This document shows, piece after piece, positions 44,673-54,286 of a stretch of DNA of 64,000 nucleotides. The DNA lies in NCBI GenBank assembly GCA_000198515.1, contig FP929140.1:4314527-4378526 (forward strand). Reading direction: 5' to 3'. Source of the DNA: a gamma proteobacterium HdN1 (GTDB lineage Bacteria; Pseudomonadota; Gammaproteobacteria; Pseudomonadales; Ketobacteraceae). The position numbers and the translations under genes are program-made. How positions within the stretch are numbered: the first letter of the stretch is position 1; each line of letters begins with the position of its first letter. The notes under the pieces were generated by a model. That model ran no database searches, was not told the DNA's origin, and saw only the letters and a list, made by a program, of their open reading frames with translations.

Positions 44673-46481
44673 ATGGACAGGTTGCAAAAAGTTTTTTCCT
44701 ATCGGCATTCCACTTTTATCATCATCGCTCTGGCGCTGTTACTGCTTTCGCCCTCGCTTTGGGTCGGCTATTTTGCCGACGACTACCAACACCATGCCCT
44801 GCTAAGCCCCGAACAGCCCTTTCCGCACACCAAAGACGGCTCTTTGTTCGGCTTGTTCTCCTTTATCAATGGCGACCCCGCACGCAATCTGTTGCTGCGC
44901 GATCACAGTTTGATGATGTGGTGGGGCAATAGTGATCTAAAATTCGCGTTTTGGCGGCCCGTTAGCGAAATCACGCACTGGATTGATCATCGGCTCTGGC
45001 GCAACAGCCCCGCCCTTATGCACGCCCAAAGCCTGCTCTGGTATGCCGTATTGTGCTGGCTCGTTGCACAACTCTATCGACAAAGATCCTCTGGCAACAT
45101 CGTCGCAATCGGCGCAGGGCTACTCGCCTTTGCTCTCGACAACGCCCACGGCTTCGGCGTGAGCTGGATTGCCAGTCGCAACGCGGTGATTGCTGCCACC
45201 TTCGGAATGGCCTCACTGCTGGCGTATATGCGCTGGCACGATTCCGGACTACGCCGGTTTCAATGGGCCTCATTGCTTGCAATGGCGCTGAGCCTGTTAA
45301 GCGCAGAAATCGGAATCAGCACCGCCGCCTACCTCGGCGCCTTTGCGCTTGTGCTGGATCGTCACGGCGCCCTGCGCGGCCTACTGCGGCTTGCACCCCA
45401 CATGTTGCTCACTTTGGCTTGGTGGTCGCTGTATAAATATCTGGGATTTGGCGCAAGCAATGCCGACGCCTACTACATTGATCCCGCCCACTCACCCCTT
45501 GCATTCCTATTCAAAGTCGCCGAGCGCCTGCCGGTAATGCTCGCCAGCCAATTTGGTCTGGTGCCTGCCGAGGTCTATGGCTATGCCACAAAGCCTATGC
45601 CAGCCTACGTGGTGTTGTGCATGGTCTATGTGAGCTTCGTTTTGTACCTGTTTCGCCATACCTTGCGTGCGCATCCAAGTTCGCGCTTTTGGCTGCTGGG
45701 AAGCTTGTTTGCGCTGTTTCCGGTTTTAACCGCCCTACCCGCCAATCGCAATCTGCTATTCGTAAGTATCGGCGGCGCGATACTGATCGGCGAGCTGTTC
45801 AATCAGTGGCGGCTGCGCCTTTCCCGCAATGTAGGCTTCCGCCAAAAAACAGGCAGTTTGATCGTCGCAAGTTTTATTGCGATCCACCTGCTCATTTCCC
45901 CCCTGCTGATGCCCGTGATGGCCTATAGCCCGATCCTCTGGAAACAGCAAATGCAGCTAGAAGCCACTCACTTGCCAGAAATCGACGCACTTGAAGACAA
46001 AATTCTGCTGCTCTCCGGAACCCCACTCGCCGCCGCGCTCGCCCTCGTGCCCACGCGCTATGCCGAAGGGCTCCCCTTGCCTGCTCAAGTCTGGACGCTA
46101 AACACACTGCAACCCGGCTACACCCACGATCCGGTAACGCTCTACCGTACCAACAACGAAGAGCTGATCGCCTACGCCCCAAAGGGCTTCATTCAAGGCA
46201 CAGAAACCACCCTTCGCGCACAATCCCAACGCGCTTTTACCATCGGCCAGCAAATCCCCTTCACTGGCATGACGATGGAAGTCGCGGCCATCAACGACGC
46301 GGGCCAACCCACCGCGCTTTCCCTAAAGCTGACACCTTCACAGGCCGCTCGAATTCGCCTGTTGCAATGGCATAAGAGCAACAATCGTGAGGAAAGCCAT
46401 TACAGCGTTCATACCTTGCCTGAGCTGGGGGGTACACTGGTGCTTTCGCAACAAGCGCACCCGCAGGTTGCGGAGCGGTGA
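44673..46481 (+). CDS. Polytopic membrane protein, GT-C-like
   Basis: A 602-residue inner-membrane protein with about ten helices in the first 430 residues and a soluble C-terminal part of about 170 residues. Shortly after the first helix comes GYFADDYQHH, an acidic motif in the place where GT-C glycosyltransferases carry their catalytic DD/DxD. This suggests, without proof, a lipid-linked sugar transferase. The C-terminal region is beta-rich. I cannot name the family. It stands alone, reading toward the toxin-antitoxin pair. Confidence 0.7.
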   Translation: MDRLQKVFSYRHSTFIIIALALLLLSPSLWVGYFADDYQHHALLSPEQPFPHTKDGSLFGLFSFINGDPARNLLLRDHSLMMWWGNSDLKFAFWRPVSEITHWIDHRLWRNSPALMHAQSLLWYAVLCWLVAQLYRQRSSGNIVAIGAGLLAFALDNAHGFGVSWIASRNAVIAATFGMASLLAYMRWHDSGLRRFQWASLLAMALSLLSAEIGISTAAYLGAFALVLDRHGALRGLLRLAPHMLLTLAWWSLYKYLGFGASNADAYYIDPAHSPLAFLFKVAERLPVMLASQFGLVPAEVYGYATKPMPAYVVLCMVYVSFVLYLFRHTLRAHPSSRFWLLGSLFALFPVLTALPANRNLLFVSIGGAILIGELFNQWRLRLSRNVGFRQKTGSLIVASFIAIHLLISPLLMPVMAYSPILWKQQMQLEATHLPEIDALEDKILLLSGTPLAAALALVPTRYAEGLPLPAQVWTLNTLQPGYTHDPVTLYRTNNEELIAYAPKGFIQGTETTLRAQSQRAFTIGQQIPFTGMTMEVAAINDAGQPTALSLKLTPSQAARIRLLQWHKSNNREESHYSVHTLPELGGTLVLSQQAHPQVAER

Positions 46482-46532
46482 GGGGGTTGGCGGCTTCGCT
46501 TCTGCATTGGCGGCAAATGCCCATGATTATCC

Positions 46533-46850
46533 TCACGCAATCGCTTGAATACCGTTTTTCTGAATCACTGTCAGAAGCCGAAGAGCTGGGCCACCAGGCT
46601 TTTTGATGCCTCTCTCCCAATCTGAAATCAGATTTTTGCTTACATTGAGATAAAGGGCAAAAACAGGTTGCGAAAGGTGCTCACGTTCACGTAAAGCACG
46701 AATTTCTTCAGGCGAAAGCACCTGTACCGGAGTAAGGCAAGCATCGTCAAATTCACGCATGGTTTGCTTATCCACTGCGCCAATTTCATGTAGCGCTTCC
46801 ACCGTTTCATGGATCGCCGCGAACGCATCACTCTTGTATTTTTTTTCCAT
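46533..46850 (-). CDS. HigA/NadS-type antitoxin with helix-turn-helix
   Basis: A 105-residue protein with an N-terminal toxin-binding part and a C-terminal XRE helix-turn-helix (about 48-100): LSPEEIRALREREHLSQ, FALYLNVSKNLISDWERG. Such antitoxins bind the cognate RelE-fold toxin and repress the operon. It overlaps the toxin gene upstream by 23 bp. The toxin-first order is typical of higBA. Confidence 0.9.
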   Translation of the reverse strand: MEKKYKSDAFAAIHETVEALHEIGAVDKQTMREFDDACLTPVQVLSPEEIRALREREHLSQPVFALYLNVSKNLISDWERGIKKPGGPALRLLTVIQKNGIQAIA

Positions 46851-47214
46851 CTTCCACCTCGAAGAATTGTTTCCTGTTTACCAATTCATCCAATTGCTTG
46901 TCAGAAAGATTAAGGACGCTCATTGCCAGCTTTTTAAACTGGGATACTTCGCCGTCCTCGATATTATCCCGATCACTCTTGGCAAACCCGTAAACAAAAA
47001 CAGCACGACCTGCCCTGCGATACAGAATAATCGTGCGAAAACCACCAGACTTGCCTTGGCCTTCACGAGCAACGCGTTGCTTCAGAACTCCACCACCAAG
47101 ATCAGCGTCAACCTGCCCATTCTCTGCTCGCCCAATGGCTTCCAAAAGCGCCTTATCAGTGATTCGTTGCTTTTTGGAAAACCGCTCAAACCAAGCGTTT
47201 TTGAATATCCTCAT
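46828..47214 (-). CDS. RelE/HigB-like toxin
   Basis: A 128-residue toxin, probably a ribosome-dependent mRNA interferase. The opening MRIFKNAWFERF and the core GKSGGFRTIILYRRAGRAVFVYGFAKSDRDNI are characteristic of the HigB-2/RelE-like group. The start at 47214 is used because the conserved N-terminus begins there; an ATG eight codons upstream is possible. A pair of CTATGTGT direct repeats lies upstream at 47240-47259. Confidence 0.88.
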   Translation of the reverse strand: MRIFKNAWFERFSKKQRITDKALLEAIGRAENGQVDADLGGGVLKQRVAREGQGKSGGFRTIILYRRAGRAVFVYGFAKSDRDNIEDGEVSQFKKLAMSVLNLSDKQLDELVNRKQFFEVEDGKKIQE

Positions 47215-47239
47215 AGCGCGTCCATGGCCCCAAAACATA

Positions 47240-47259
47240 ACACATAGTATTACACATAG
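47240..47259 (-). promoter_or_regulatory. Direct repeat upstream of the toxin-antitoxin genes (candidate operator)
   Basis: On the minus strand CTATGTGT occurs twice with 4 bp between, starting 26 bp upstream of the toxin ATG. It is well placed for autoregulation by the helix-turn-helix antitoxin. Confidence 0.4.
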
Positions 47260-47477
47260 AACTCAAAAGCAAAACCGTGGGGCGCAGCCTCGCCGCCAGC
47301 GGATCACACCTTGTTGCAACTCTCCTCCCCCTTCAAGCACCGCCTTGCGGCCCAGCAACTGGCCTTTGCTTGCCCTGCCCCTTAAAATACCCCCTCTCCA
47401 CGGCCTCGAAGACATCGCCGTAAAATCAGCCCCCCAAAACAACACGCAAAAGCTGCCGCGAAAATAAGGAACCCGCA

Positions 47478-48668
47478 ATGGTTATCCAACCCAAGGTCAA
47501 AGGTTTTATCTGCACCACCGCCCACCCTGCGGGCTGCGCCGCCAACGTCAACGAACAAATCCAGTTCGTCCAGTCACAACCGGCCATTGCCCACGCGCCC
47601 AAGCGGGTACTTGTAATCGGCGCATCCACCGGATACGGCCTTGCCTCGCGAATCACCGCCGCATTTGGCGGTGGCGCAGCCACTCTCGGCATATTTTTTG
47701 AACGGGCTGCAGAAGGCAAACGTACCGCCACCGCAGGCTGGTACAACGCCGCCGCCTTCCAAACCGCTGCCGAAGCCGCCGGGCTCTACTCAAAAAACAT
47801 CAACGGCGACGCCTTTTCTCACGCCATCAAAGCAATGGCGATTGAAACAATCAAAGCAGACCTCGGCCAAGTAGACCTCGTGGTGTACAGCCTTGCATCC
47901 CCCCGCCGCCAGCACCCCGACACCGGCACCGTCTATTCATCCACCCTAAAACCACTCGGCAAACCATTTACCCAGACCGGCTTGGATACCGACCGAGAAC
48001 TGATCAAAACCTTCACCATTGAGCCAGGCACCCAGGAAGACATCGACAACACCGTTGCCGTCATGGGCGGCGAAGATTGGGAAATGTGGATCAAGGCGCT
48101 GAGCGAAGCCGGCGTACTCGCCAAAGGCTGCAAAACCACTGCCTATACCTATGTTGGCGAGCAACTCACCCGCGACATTTACTGGGACGGCACCATCGGC
48201 GCCGCAAAAAAAGATCTCGACCGCGCAGCGCACAGTCTCAACCAAAAAGGCGTGGACGCAGCAGTTTCGGTACTCAAGGCCGTCGTTACGCAATCCAGCA
48301 GCGCAATCCCCGTCATGCCGCTCTACCTCTCCCTGCTATTCCGAGTGATGAAGCAAGACGGTTCCCACGAAGGCTGCATCGAACAAATCTACCGACTCTT
48401 TCGCGAGTGCCTTTACAGCGACGCACCACGCAAAGACGCTGAACAGCGCTTCCGCGTAGACGAAAAAGAACTGCGCGACGAAATCCAGCAGGAAGTAGGT
48501 CGCCTCTGGCCACAAGTTACCACCGAAAACCTGAATGAAATCAGCGACTTTCGTGGCTTTCGCGCCGAGTTCATGAAACTCTTTGGCTTCGGAGTCGAAG
48601 GCGTGGACTATACTGCGGACATTGATCCCAGTGTTGCCATCCACCAATTGATCGAAACCCCTGCGTGA
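47478..48668 (+). CDS. fabV: Enoyl-ACP reductase FabV (trans-2-enoyl-CoA reductase)
   Basis: This enzyme performs the NADH-dependent last reduction of each fatty-acid elongation cycle; FabV is known for triclosan tolerance. It is 396 residues, the usual size. It shows the nucleotide motif [20 protein letters not shown], and the Y-x8-K catalytic pair in YVGEQL...[16 protein letters not shown] lies 7 nt before the ATG. Its stop overlaps the amidohydrolase GTG start by 4 bp. Confidence 0.97.
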   Translation: MVIQPKVKGFICTTAHPAGCAANVNEQIQFVQSQPAIAHAPKRVLVIGASTGYGLASRITAAFGGGAATLGIFFERAAEGKRTATAGWYNAAAFQTAAEAAGLYSKNINGDAFSHAIKAMAIETIKADLGQVDLVVYSLASPRRQHPDTGTVYSSTLKPLGKPFTQTGLDTDRELIKTFTIEPGTQEDIDNTVAVMGGEDWEMWIKALSEAGVLAKGCKTTAYTYVGEQLTRDIYWDGTIGAAKKDLDRAAHSLNQKGVDAAVSVLKAVVTQSSSAIPVMPLYLSLLFRVMKQDGSHEGCIEQIYRLFRECLYSDAPRKDAEQRFRVDEKELRDEIQQEVGRLWPQVTTENLNEISDFRGFRAEFMKLFGFGVEGVDYTADIDPSVAIHQLIETPA

Positions 48669-49915
48669 AACACACCTGCATCCTTCCTGAAATTCTCGCC
48701 CATGCGCCTGCCCTGCAGGCCATCCGGCGAGACATCCACGCCCACCCCGAACTGGCCTACGAAGAAGTCCGCACCTCCGATCTTATCGCCCAAAAGTTGG
48801 CCGAATGGGATATTGAAGTTCATCGCGGCTTAGGAATCACCGGCTTGGTCGGCGTCATCCACGGCCGAACCGGCACCCGCTCCATCGGGCTGCGTGCCGA
48901 CTTTGACGCCCTCCCCATTCACGAACACAACCAGTTCCCACACGCAAGCCAGCACCCCGGAAAAATGCACGCTTGCGGGCACGACGGCCACACCACGATG
49001 CTGCTGGCCGCCGCCCAATACCTTGCCGCACACCGGAACTTTGCCGGCACCGTCTACCTAGTATTTCAGCCGGCCGAAGAATCCCACGGCGGCGCAAAGG
49101 CCATGATGGAAGATGGCCTATTTGAACGTTTTCCTATGGACGCTATTTTTGGCATCCACAACTGGCCGGGCTTAGCAGCAGGCGATGTTGCCGTTCGCAG
49201 CGGCCCCTGCTTTGCCTCCAGCAACGAATTTCGCATCACCCTGCGCGGCGAAGGCTGCCACGGCGCAATGCCCCACCTCGGTGTAGACCCAATAATCATT
49301 GCAAGCCAGTTAGTGCAGGCGTTTCAGACCATCATCAGCCGCAACCTACACCCCGCCGATGCGGGCGTAATCAGCGTAACAATCATTGAAGCAGGGGATG
49401 CAACCAACGTTATTCCAGAAACGGCCACCCTACGCGGCACTGTACGCGCCTTCACCACCGCCGTACTCGACACCATCGAAAATCGGATGCGCGAACTCAC
49501 CCACCAAATCAGCGCCGCATTTGGCGCGTGCGCAAAATTTGAATTTGAGCGCCGCTATCCACCCACCATAAACCACGCCAAAGAAGCCGAATTCGTGCGC
49601 CATACACTGAGCGAAGTCCTCGGTAGTGAACACGTTCATGTATTTGAACCCACCATGGGTGCAGAAGATTTCAGCTTTTATTTGCAGGAAAAACCCGGCG
49701 CTTATTTTGTGGTGGGCAACGGGGAATTAGTAGATCACGCAAAACCAAATAGCACATCGAACGACACAGGCAAATCCTCCACTGACCACCGCCCAGCGGG
49801 GCACGGCCTTGGCCCCTGCGCGCTACACAACCCTAGCTACGACTTCAATGACGCGCTACTGCCACTAGGCGGAACGCTCTGGGTGCGCTTGGTGGAAGCG
49901 TGGCTAGAAAATTAA
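48665..49915 (+). CDS. M20 family amidohydrolase (hippurate/IAA-amino acid hydrolase-like)
   Basis: A 416-residue metal-dependent amidase that removes acyl or carbamoyl groups from amino acids. Metal ligands are visible in MHACGHDGH and PAEES, with [10 protein letters not shown] upstream and the final [17 protein letters not shown] Ser/Asn-rich insertion (about 365-385) near the C-terminus is unusual. It starts with GTG overlapping the fabV stop (GTGA), so the two are translationally coupled. The physiological substrate is unknown. Confidence 0.93.
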   Translation: MKHTCILPEILAHAPALQAIRRDIHAHPELAYEEVRTSDLIAQKLAEWDIEVHRGLGITGLVGVIHGRTGTRSIGLRADFDALPIHEHNQFPHASQHPGKMHACGHDGHTTMLLAAAQYLAAHRNFAGTVYLVFQPAEESHGGAKAMMEDGLFERFPMDAIFGIHNWPGLAAGDVAVRSGPCFASSNEFRITLRGEGCHGAMPHLGVDPIIIASQLVQAFQTIISRNLHPADAGVISVTIIEAGDATNVIPETATLRGTVRAFTTAVLDTIENRMRELTHQISAAFGACAKFEFERRYPPTINHAKEAEFVRHTLSEVLGSEHVHVFEPTMGAEDFSFYLQEKPGAYFVVGNGELVDHAKPNSTSNDTGKSSTDHRPAGHGLGPCALHNPSYDFNDALLPLGGTLWVRLVEAWLEN

Positions 49916-49936
49916 CCTTCCCGCACAACAAATAGC

Positions 49937-49958
49937 AAAGCGCAAATGCTCGCGCTTT
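49937..49958. terminator. Hairpin between converging amidohydrolase and TonB receptor genes
   Basis: Perfect 7-bp arms AAAGCGC/GCGCTTT (49937-49943 and 49952-49958) with an 8-nt loop occupy most of the 43-bp gap. The A/T ends give a weak U-tract in each direction. Confidence 0.5.
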
Positions 49959-52418
49959 CTAAAACCCAGCGTTCACCCGCATGAACCAAAAAGCGCCCGT
50001 GTAATCAAACGGGCTGATGCCTCGATACGGAAAAATATTGCCCTCACCATTGAAGGGTGGCTCTGAATTTCGTGCATCTGGATGCACATTGAAAATATTG
50101 TGCCCACCCAAGGAAATGGAAACGTCGCGGCTAAGCTGTCGGGTGATATCCAGATCCACCGTCGTGCGCGAGCCGAACCATTGATCCCGCTCCGGCTCCT
50201 CCGATGAGCTGACATAGAGAACCTTCCCAAAATAATTGGCACGCACCAGCAGCATCCAATCACTAATCGCATAGGTAGCCGACACCAAAGCCTTGCGCTC
50301 AGGCAAATAGTGCATAAGCCGCTCTCGCTCCGAACGATCAAACACTTCACCGGCAAGCGCTGTAATTTGGTTGGGGAGATTCACGGCATCAATCCCGGTT
50401 TCTTGATAATGCAGCTGAGCATTCACGTTGAATTCGTGGCCGCTTATGAACGCTTTGTAGTTCAATGATGCATCCATCCCCTTCGTGCTCGTATCTACAC
50501 CATTGAGAAAATAGCGCACATAGGAAATATGATTTTCCGTCATGTACAGCTGCGCCTCAATCGGGATCAGGTTGTTATTGACAATATCACCCGACAGGAT
50601 AATCCGATCATCAAGCCGGATCTGAAAATAATCCAGACTCAACTGCACTGGCTCGCTGATCTGCCAGTTCATACCCAGGCTAAACCGTTGTGATTCCTCT
50701 GGCTTCAATGCCTGCGCGCCCAGCAGCCGCACAGCCTCGTGCTCCACCGGAAAAACACCATATTCGCGCGATCCAACATTCCCATCGGGTTTCACTGCAT
50801 AGCTGGTGGCGGTGTGGTAATAATTCATTTGCTGCAACGAAGGCGCGCGATAGCCCGTAGAAAGCGATGCTCGGACATTAAAATTTTCTACCGGCCTAAC
50901 GTTCAAAAACAGTTTACCGTTGAGCGTATTACCAAAATCCGAGTAATTTTCGTCACGCAACGACGCGCCTACTTCTACATTTTCAGCGAATGGATAATTC
51001 GCCTCGACATAGAAAGCCCCCACATCCCGATCTAACTCGTTCGCATTGCCCGGCGTAAAGCCGGGGTAGAGCTGCGCGCCACCCACCGTGTCCGTTCCGA
51101 TATTGGGGCCATCCAATACAGGGATCAGACCATCCCCCCATGATGCCCATTCTCCGGCACCAATATCGGTGCGTTCATGACGATACTCCCCACCATAAGC
51201 AAGATTCAAAGGGCGCCCACGCACACGCCCCAGCACCCGAGTCGCATCCACGTTCAAGGTGTTTTGCCAGAAGCGAAGATCGCCTGCATAAAATTGACGG
51301 GGTGAATCTAGCCCCAACGACGCATTCAAGCTATTTTCCACACGGATCTTCATCTGGTTGTAGCCCACCGTATTGGAAATATCGTAGCTGGAATTTTCAT
51401 CTTGGCCACGATAGCCAAACGTGGCAAACAAATCACGCTGTTCGGGCGCAATCACCGGCAGAAACCCGTCTGGATAGATGCCTCTTACGGTACGATCATC
51501 CCGTGGCAACCGAAAAAAGCCTGTTGCTTCGCTTTTTTTGTACGCCAGTTTTCCAATCGTGTAGAGGTGCGAATTACCAAACAACTCATTCGCATTCAAT
51601 ACAAGATTCAGACTCTCTGCTTGCGGATCTCCGTAAATATGGGTAACACGATAATGGCCATTGCGCGGGTCGCCATCAAAATAATAATCGCGTCTATCCA
51701 AACCCGAAGTATTGGAGCGGTTTTTTTTCTTGTACTCAAGGGATGCAAAGATCTGATCGCGACCGTAACTATAATGACCAACCAAAATTTCGCCGTCACC
51801 CGCTTGCCGCTGGCCCGCAGTGATCACCGCCTCATTTGCATCCCTCTGCTTTAACACAACGTTGATAACACCTGCGATGGCGTCAGACCCATATTGTGCC
51901 GATGCGTCATCTCGTAATATTTCTACGCGTTCAATGGATTCGATTGGGATCAAGCTCAGGTCTACCGAGGAGCTACCAAAATTCTGCGAATCATTTACGT
52001 CAATGACAGCGCTCTGATGCACCCGCTTGCCATTGATGAGCACCAACACCTGATCCCCTTTCAGGCCATTGATCGAAAATGGGCGAACGTGGTCCGTTAA
52101 ATCATCAATGGTGGAAAATTCATACGTGAAAGATGCGACCAGATGATTAAGTGCTTTGGGCAAGTCGCCATAGCCCGTGCGACGCAGGTCATCCGCCGTG
52201 ACAATATCTACCGGAAGCCTATGATTGAGCAGGCGTTTGTCTCCCGTTCGAGCGCCAACCTGCACCTCTACTCTCAGTAAATCATAAAGCGAGAGAGATA
52301 GCAGTTGCTCCACAGATTCCTCTGCTAGCGCCGCACGGCTGCTCAGCGCTACAACAGCAATCAAGGCGACAACAACAATCAAGAACACAAGCGATCTTAC
52401 AGATGGCATGCACAACAA
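49959..52418 (-). CDS. TonB-dependent outer-membrane receptor
   Basis: An 819-residue outer-membrane transporter with a signal peptide (1-32). The plug domain (about 60-190) includes RPFSINGLKGDQVLVLINGKR and ERVEILRDDASAQYGSDAIAGVINV. A 22-strand barrel follows, ending in Phe (FMRVNAGF). The N-terminal SVEQLLSLSLYDLL segment is typical. The ligand, perhaps a siderophore, cobalamin or oligosaccharide, cannot be told. No ExbBD/TonB genes are near. It converges on the amidohydrolase gene. Confidence 0.95.
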   Translation of the reverse strand: MLCMPSVRSLVFLIVVVALIAVVALSSRAALAEESVEQLLSLSLYDLLRVEVQVGARTGDKRLLNHRLPVDIVTADDLRRTGYGDLPKALNHLVASFTYEFSTIDDLTDHVRPFSINGLKGDQVLVLINGKRVHQSAVIDVNDSQNFGSSSVDLSLIPIESIERVEILRDDASAQYGSDAIAGVINVVLKQRDANEAVITAGQRQAGDGEILVGHYSYGRDQIFASLEYKKKNRSNTSGLDRRDYYFDGDPRNGHYRVTHIYGDPQAESLNLVLNANELFGNSHLYTIGKLAYKKSEATGFFRLPRDDRTVRGIYPDGFLPVIAPEQRDLFATFGYRGQDENSSYDISNTVGYNQMKIRVENSLNASLGLDSPRQFYAGDLRFWQNTLNVDATRVLGRVRGRPLNLAYGGEYRHERTDIGAGEWASWGDGLIPVLDGPNIGTDTVGGAQLYPGFTPGNANELDRDVGAFYVEANYPFAENVEVGASLRDENYSDFGNTLNGKLFLNVRPVENFNVRASLSTGYRAPSLQQMNYYHTATSYAVKPDGNVGSREYGVFPVEHEAVRLLGAQALKPEESQRFSLGMNWQISEPVQLSLDYFQIRLDDRIILSGDIVNNNLIPIEAQLYMTENHISYVRYFLNGVDTSTKGMDASLNYKAFISGHEFNVNAQLHYQETGIDAVNLPNQITALAGEVFDRSERERLMHYLPERKALVSATYAISDWMLLVRANYFGKVLYVSSSEEPERDQWFGSRTTVDLDITRQLSRDVSISLGGHNIFNVHPDARNSEPPFNGEGNIFPYRGISPFDYTGAFWFMRVNAGF

Positions 52419-52613
52419 ACCTTACCGTGTCTACGCAGGCCCTACGGCTTTATGCGCATTTACTGCGAGCTTAGCTTTATTTATAGCACAGACAGCACAA
52501 GGAAAAGGGGCTTTGTGCTTCCTATACCCTTGCTCAACTTACAATCAGAAGTTATAGTCGCCACCTCTATTTTCTCGTGTTCACTCCATTCCTTTTACGG
52601 CAAGGGACCTGCC

Positions 52614-53735
52614 ATGCCATTGATCTACAAAAGCGAAAAAAGCCTGTTCGCCATTCTAGCGGTGATTTCCCTGTTGGTGTGGATACCCTCCTTCATTTTT
52701 CTGTTGCCTTACCTAATATTGCTGGGACTGATTTACCTGTTCGCGCAGAGTGCGTTCATCTCTTGGATTCGCGGCACTGCTGTGGCAGTAGGACCGGGCC
52801 AGTATCCGGAACTGCATGCCGCCTATGAAGAATGCGGACGCAAACTCGGCATGAACAAGCTTCCGGCTTTCTACATCATGAATGCCGAGGGCTTCCTCAA
52901 TGCACTGGCCACGCGGTTCCTGCGCCGCCATTACGTCGTGGTGTACTCCGCGGTGCTGGATGCGTTGCAGGATCACCCAGAAAGCATCAAATTCTATATC
53001 GGCCATGAACTCGCCCATGTAAAGTGCAATCACCTAGGCTGGAGCGCGCTGTTCGTACTGCCCGCCACCTTTCTGCCACTGATCGGACCGGCCTATCGCC
53101 GCGCCCAAGAATACACCTGCGACCTGCACGGCGCTGCCTGCTGCATCGATGAAGCCAGCCTGCAACATGCTATCGGTGTACTGGCGGTGGGCGCCACGCG
53201 CTGGAAAACTCTCAACCGCGACGCCTATCTTGAACAGGCGGGAGACACCGGCGGGTTCTGGATGTCATTTCATGAACTGACGGCCAGCTACCCCTGGCTG
53301 GTGAAACGCATGCAACACGCATTGGCGGCCTTCCGCGGTGAGCACGTGCGTTTCCCCTCACGCCACCCGCTGGCATGGTTCCTAGCCGCGTTCATCCCCA
53401 ATGGCGCAGGCGGTGCCACCGGCAGCATTCTGGTACTGGCCGTGATCGTGGGCATCCTAGCGGCAGTCGCGTTGCCAGCCTACCTGCAGTACACCCAGAC
53501 CGTGGATGCGCTCAATCGTGCCGGTTTCGGCGGCGATGCCTATTATCAGAATGATAATACTGATGAGAAAGACGCCGACCGGGTTTACGATTACGACGAA
53601 GACCCAGCTTACGAGTACGACGACCAAGGTGCTACCGAGGAGGGCGCTACCGAGGGCGCCGCCGCCGAAGAGAAGCCAAACTTCGAGGACTACGAAGCGA
53701 TACTGCGCGACGCCGTCGAAGCCACCTCCAACTAG
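52614..53735 (+). CDS. M48-type membrane metalloprotease with pilin-like C-terminal helix
   Basis: A 373-residue protein: an N-terminal membrane hairpin (about 10-45), then an M48 peptidase domain with HELAH (131-135) and the third zinc ligand Glu166 in QEYTCD. Residues about 270-295 (SILVLAVIVGILAAVALPAY) closely resemble the first helix of type IV pilins, and the tail (about 310-373) is very acidic (YDEDP, EYDD). The start at 52614 has AAGGGA upstream; the upstream in-frame extension is not needed. The protease may act in membrane protein quality control. The pilin-like helix may be only a convergent transmembrane segment. Confidence 0.85.
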   Translation: MPLIYKSEKSLFAILAVISLLVWIPSFIFLLPYLILLGLIYLFAQSAFISWIRGTAVAVGPGQYPELHAAYEECGRKLGMNKLPAFYIMNAEGFLNALATRFLRRHYVVVYSAVLDALQDHPESIKFYIGHELAHVKCNHLGWSALFVLPATFLPLIGPAYRRAQEYTCDLHGAACCIDEASLQHAIGVLAVGATRWKTLNRDAYLEQAGDTGGFWMSFHELTASYPWLVKRMQHALAAFRGEHVRFPSRHPLAWFLAAFIPNGAGGATGSILVLAVIVGILAAVALPAYLQYTQTVDALNRAGFGGDAYYQNDNTDEKDADRVYDYDEDPAYEYDDQGATEEGATEGAAAEEKPNFEDYEAILRDAVEATSN

Positions 53736-53800
53736 CGCCCCTCTCCTAATCGCCACACTGGTTAGACAAAGGAAGGCAGCAGCGCCGCCGACGATGCCGA

Positions 53801-53834
53801 GGGCGTTATCACGCTTGGTGCGCCGATAACGCCC
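53801..53834. terminator. Hairpin between the M48 and arfB genes
   Basis: Perfect 10-bp arms GGGCGTTATC/GATAACGCCC (53801-53810, 53825-53834) with a 14-nt loop end 1 bp before the arfB stop. There is no T-tract, so it may terminate weakly or protect mRNA ends of the convergent genes. Confidence 0.5.
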
Positions 53835-53835
53835 C

Positions 53836-54249
53836 TCAGTCCTCCACCCGTCCCCGCAACGCCTTGATGGCACCGCGTCGGGTTTTCGTGTCCACGCGTT
53901 TTTGCTGCGAACTTTTGCTGGGGCGTGTGGCACGGCGCACTTTCTGCACCACCCCTGCACTGCGAATCAATGCCTGCAAACGTTCCAGCGCGTCATCACG
54001 ATTCTTTTCTTGGGTACGGAAACGTTGCGCCTTGATGATGATCACGCCGTCTTGGCTGATGCGGCGATCCTTCAGGGCCAGCAGGCGTTCCTTGTAAAAA
54101 TCGGGCAGCGTGGAGGCGTTGATATCAAAGCGTAGATGGATCGCGCTGGATACCTTGTTCACGTTCTGGCCACCCGCGCCTTGTGAGCGGATGGCGGTCA
54201 GTTCGATTTCCTCGTCGGGGATGGAAACGTGGGCAGAGATACACAGCAT
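53836..54249 (-). CDS. arfB: Alternative ribosome-rescue factor B (peptidyl-tRNA hydrolase)
   Basis: A 137-residue protein that hydrolyses peptidyl-tRNA on stalled ribosomes. The catalytic GGQ is at residues 26-28 (RSQGAGGQNVNK), followed by VSSAIHLRFD. The basic C-terminal tail (KVRRATRPSKSSQQKR...) enters the empty mRNA channel in the family. The length matches E. coli YaeJ. There is no clear Shine-Dalgarno. Just upstream on the same strand lie a hairpin and a small interrupted ORF. Confidence 0.96.
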   Translation of the reverse strand: MLCISAHVSIPDEEIELTAIRSQGAGGQNVNKVSSAIHLRFDINASTLPDFYKERLLALKDRRISQDGVIIIKAQRFRTQEKNRDDALERLQALIRSAGVVQKVRRATRPSKSSQQKRVDTKTRRGAIKALRGRVED

Positions 54250-54263
54250 AAAGGGGCTCGCAA

Positions 54264-54281
54264 GCTCGGGATTTCCCGAGC
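54264..54281. terminator. Perfect 8-bp hairpin between the small ORF and arfB
   Basis: GCTCGGGA-TT-TCCCGAGC lies 5 bp after the stop of the small minus-strand ORF and 14 bp before the arfB start. It lacks a U-tract. It may end the upstream transcript or hide the arfB leader (inference). Confidence 0.45.
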
Positions 54282-54286
54282 AAAAG

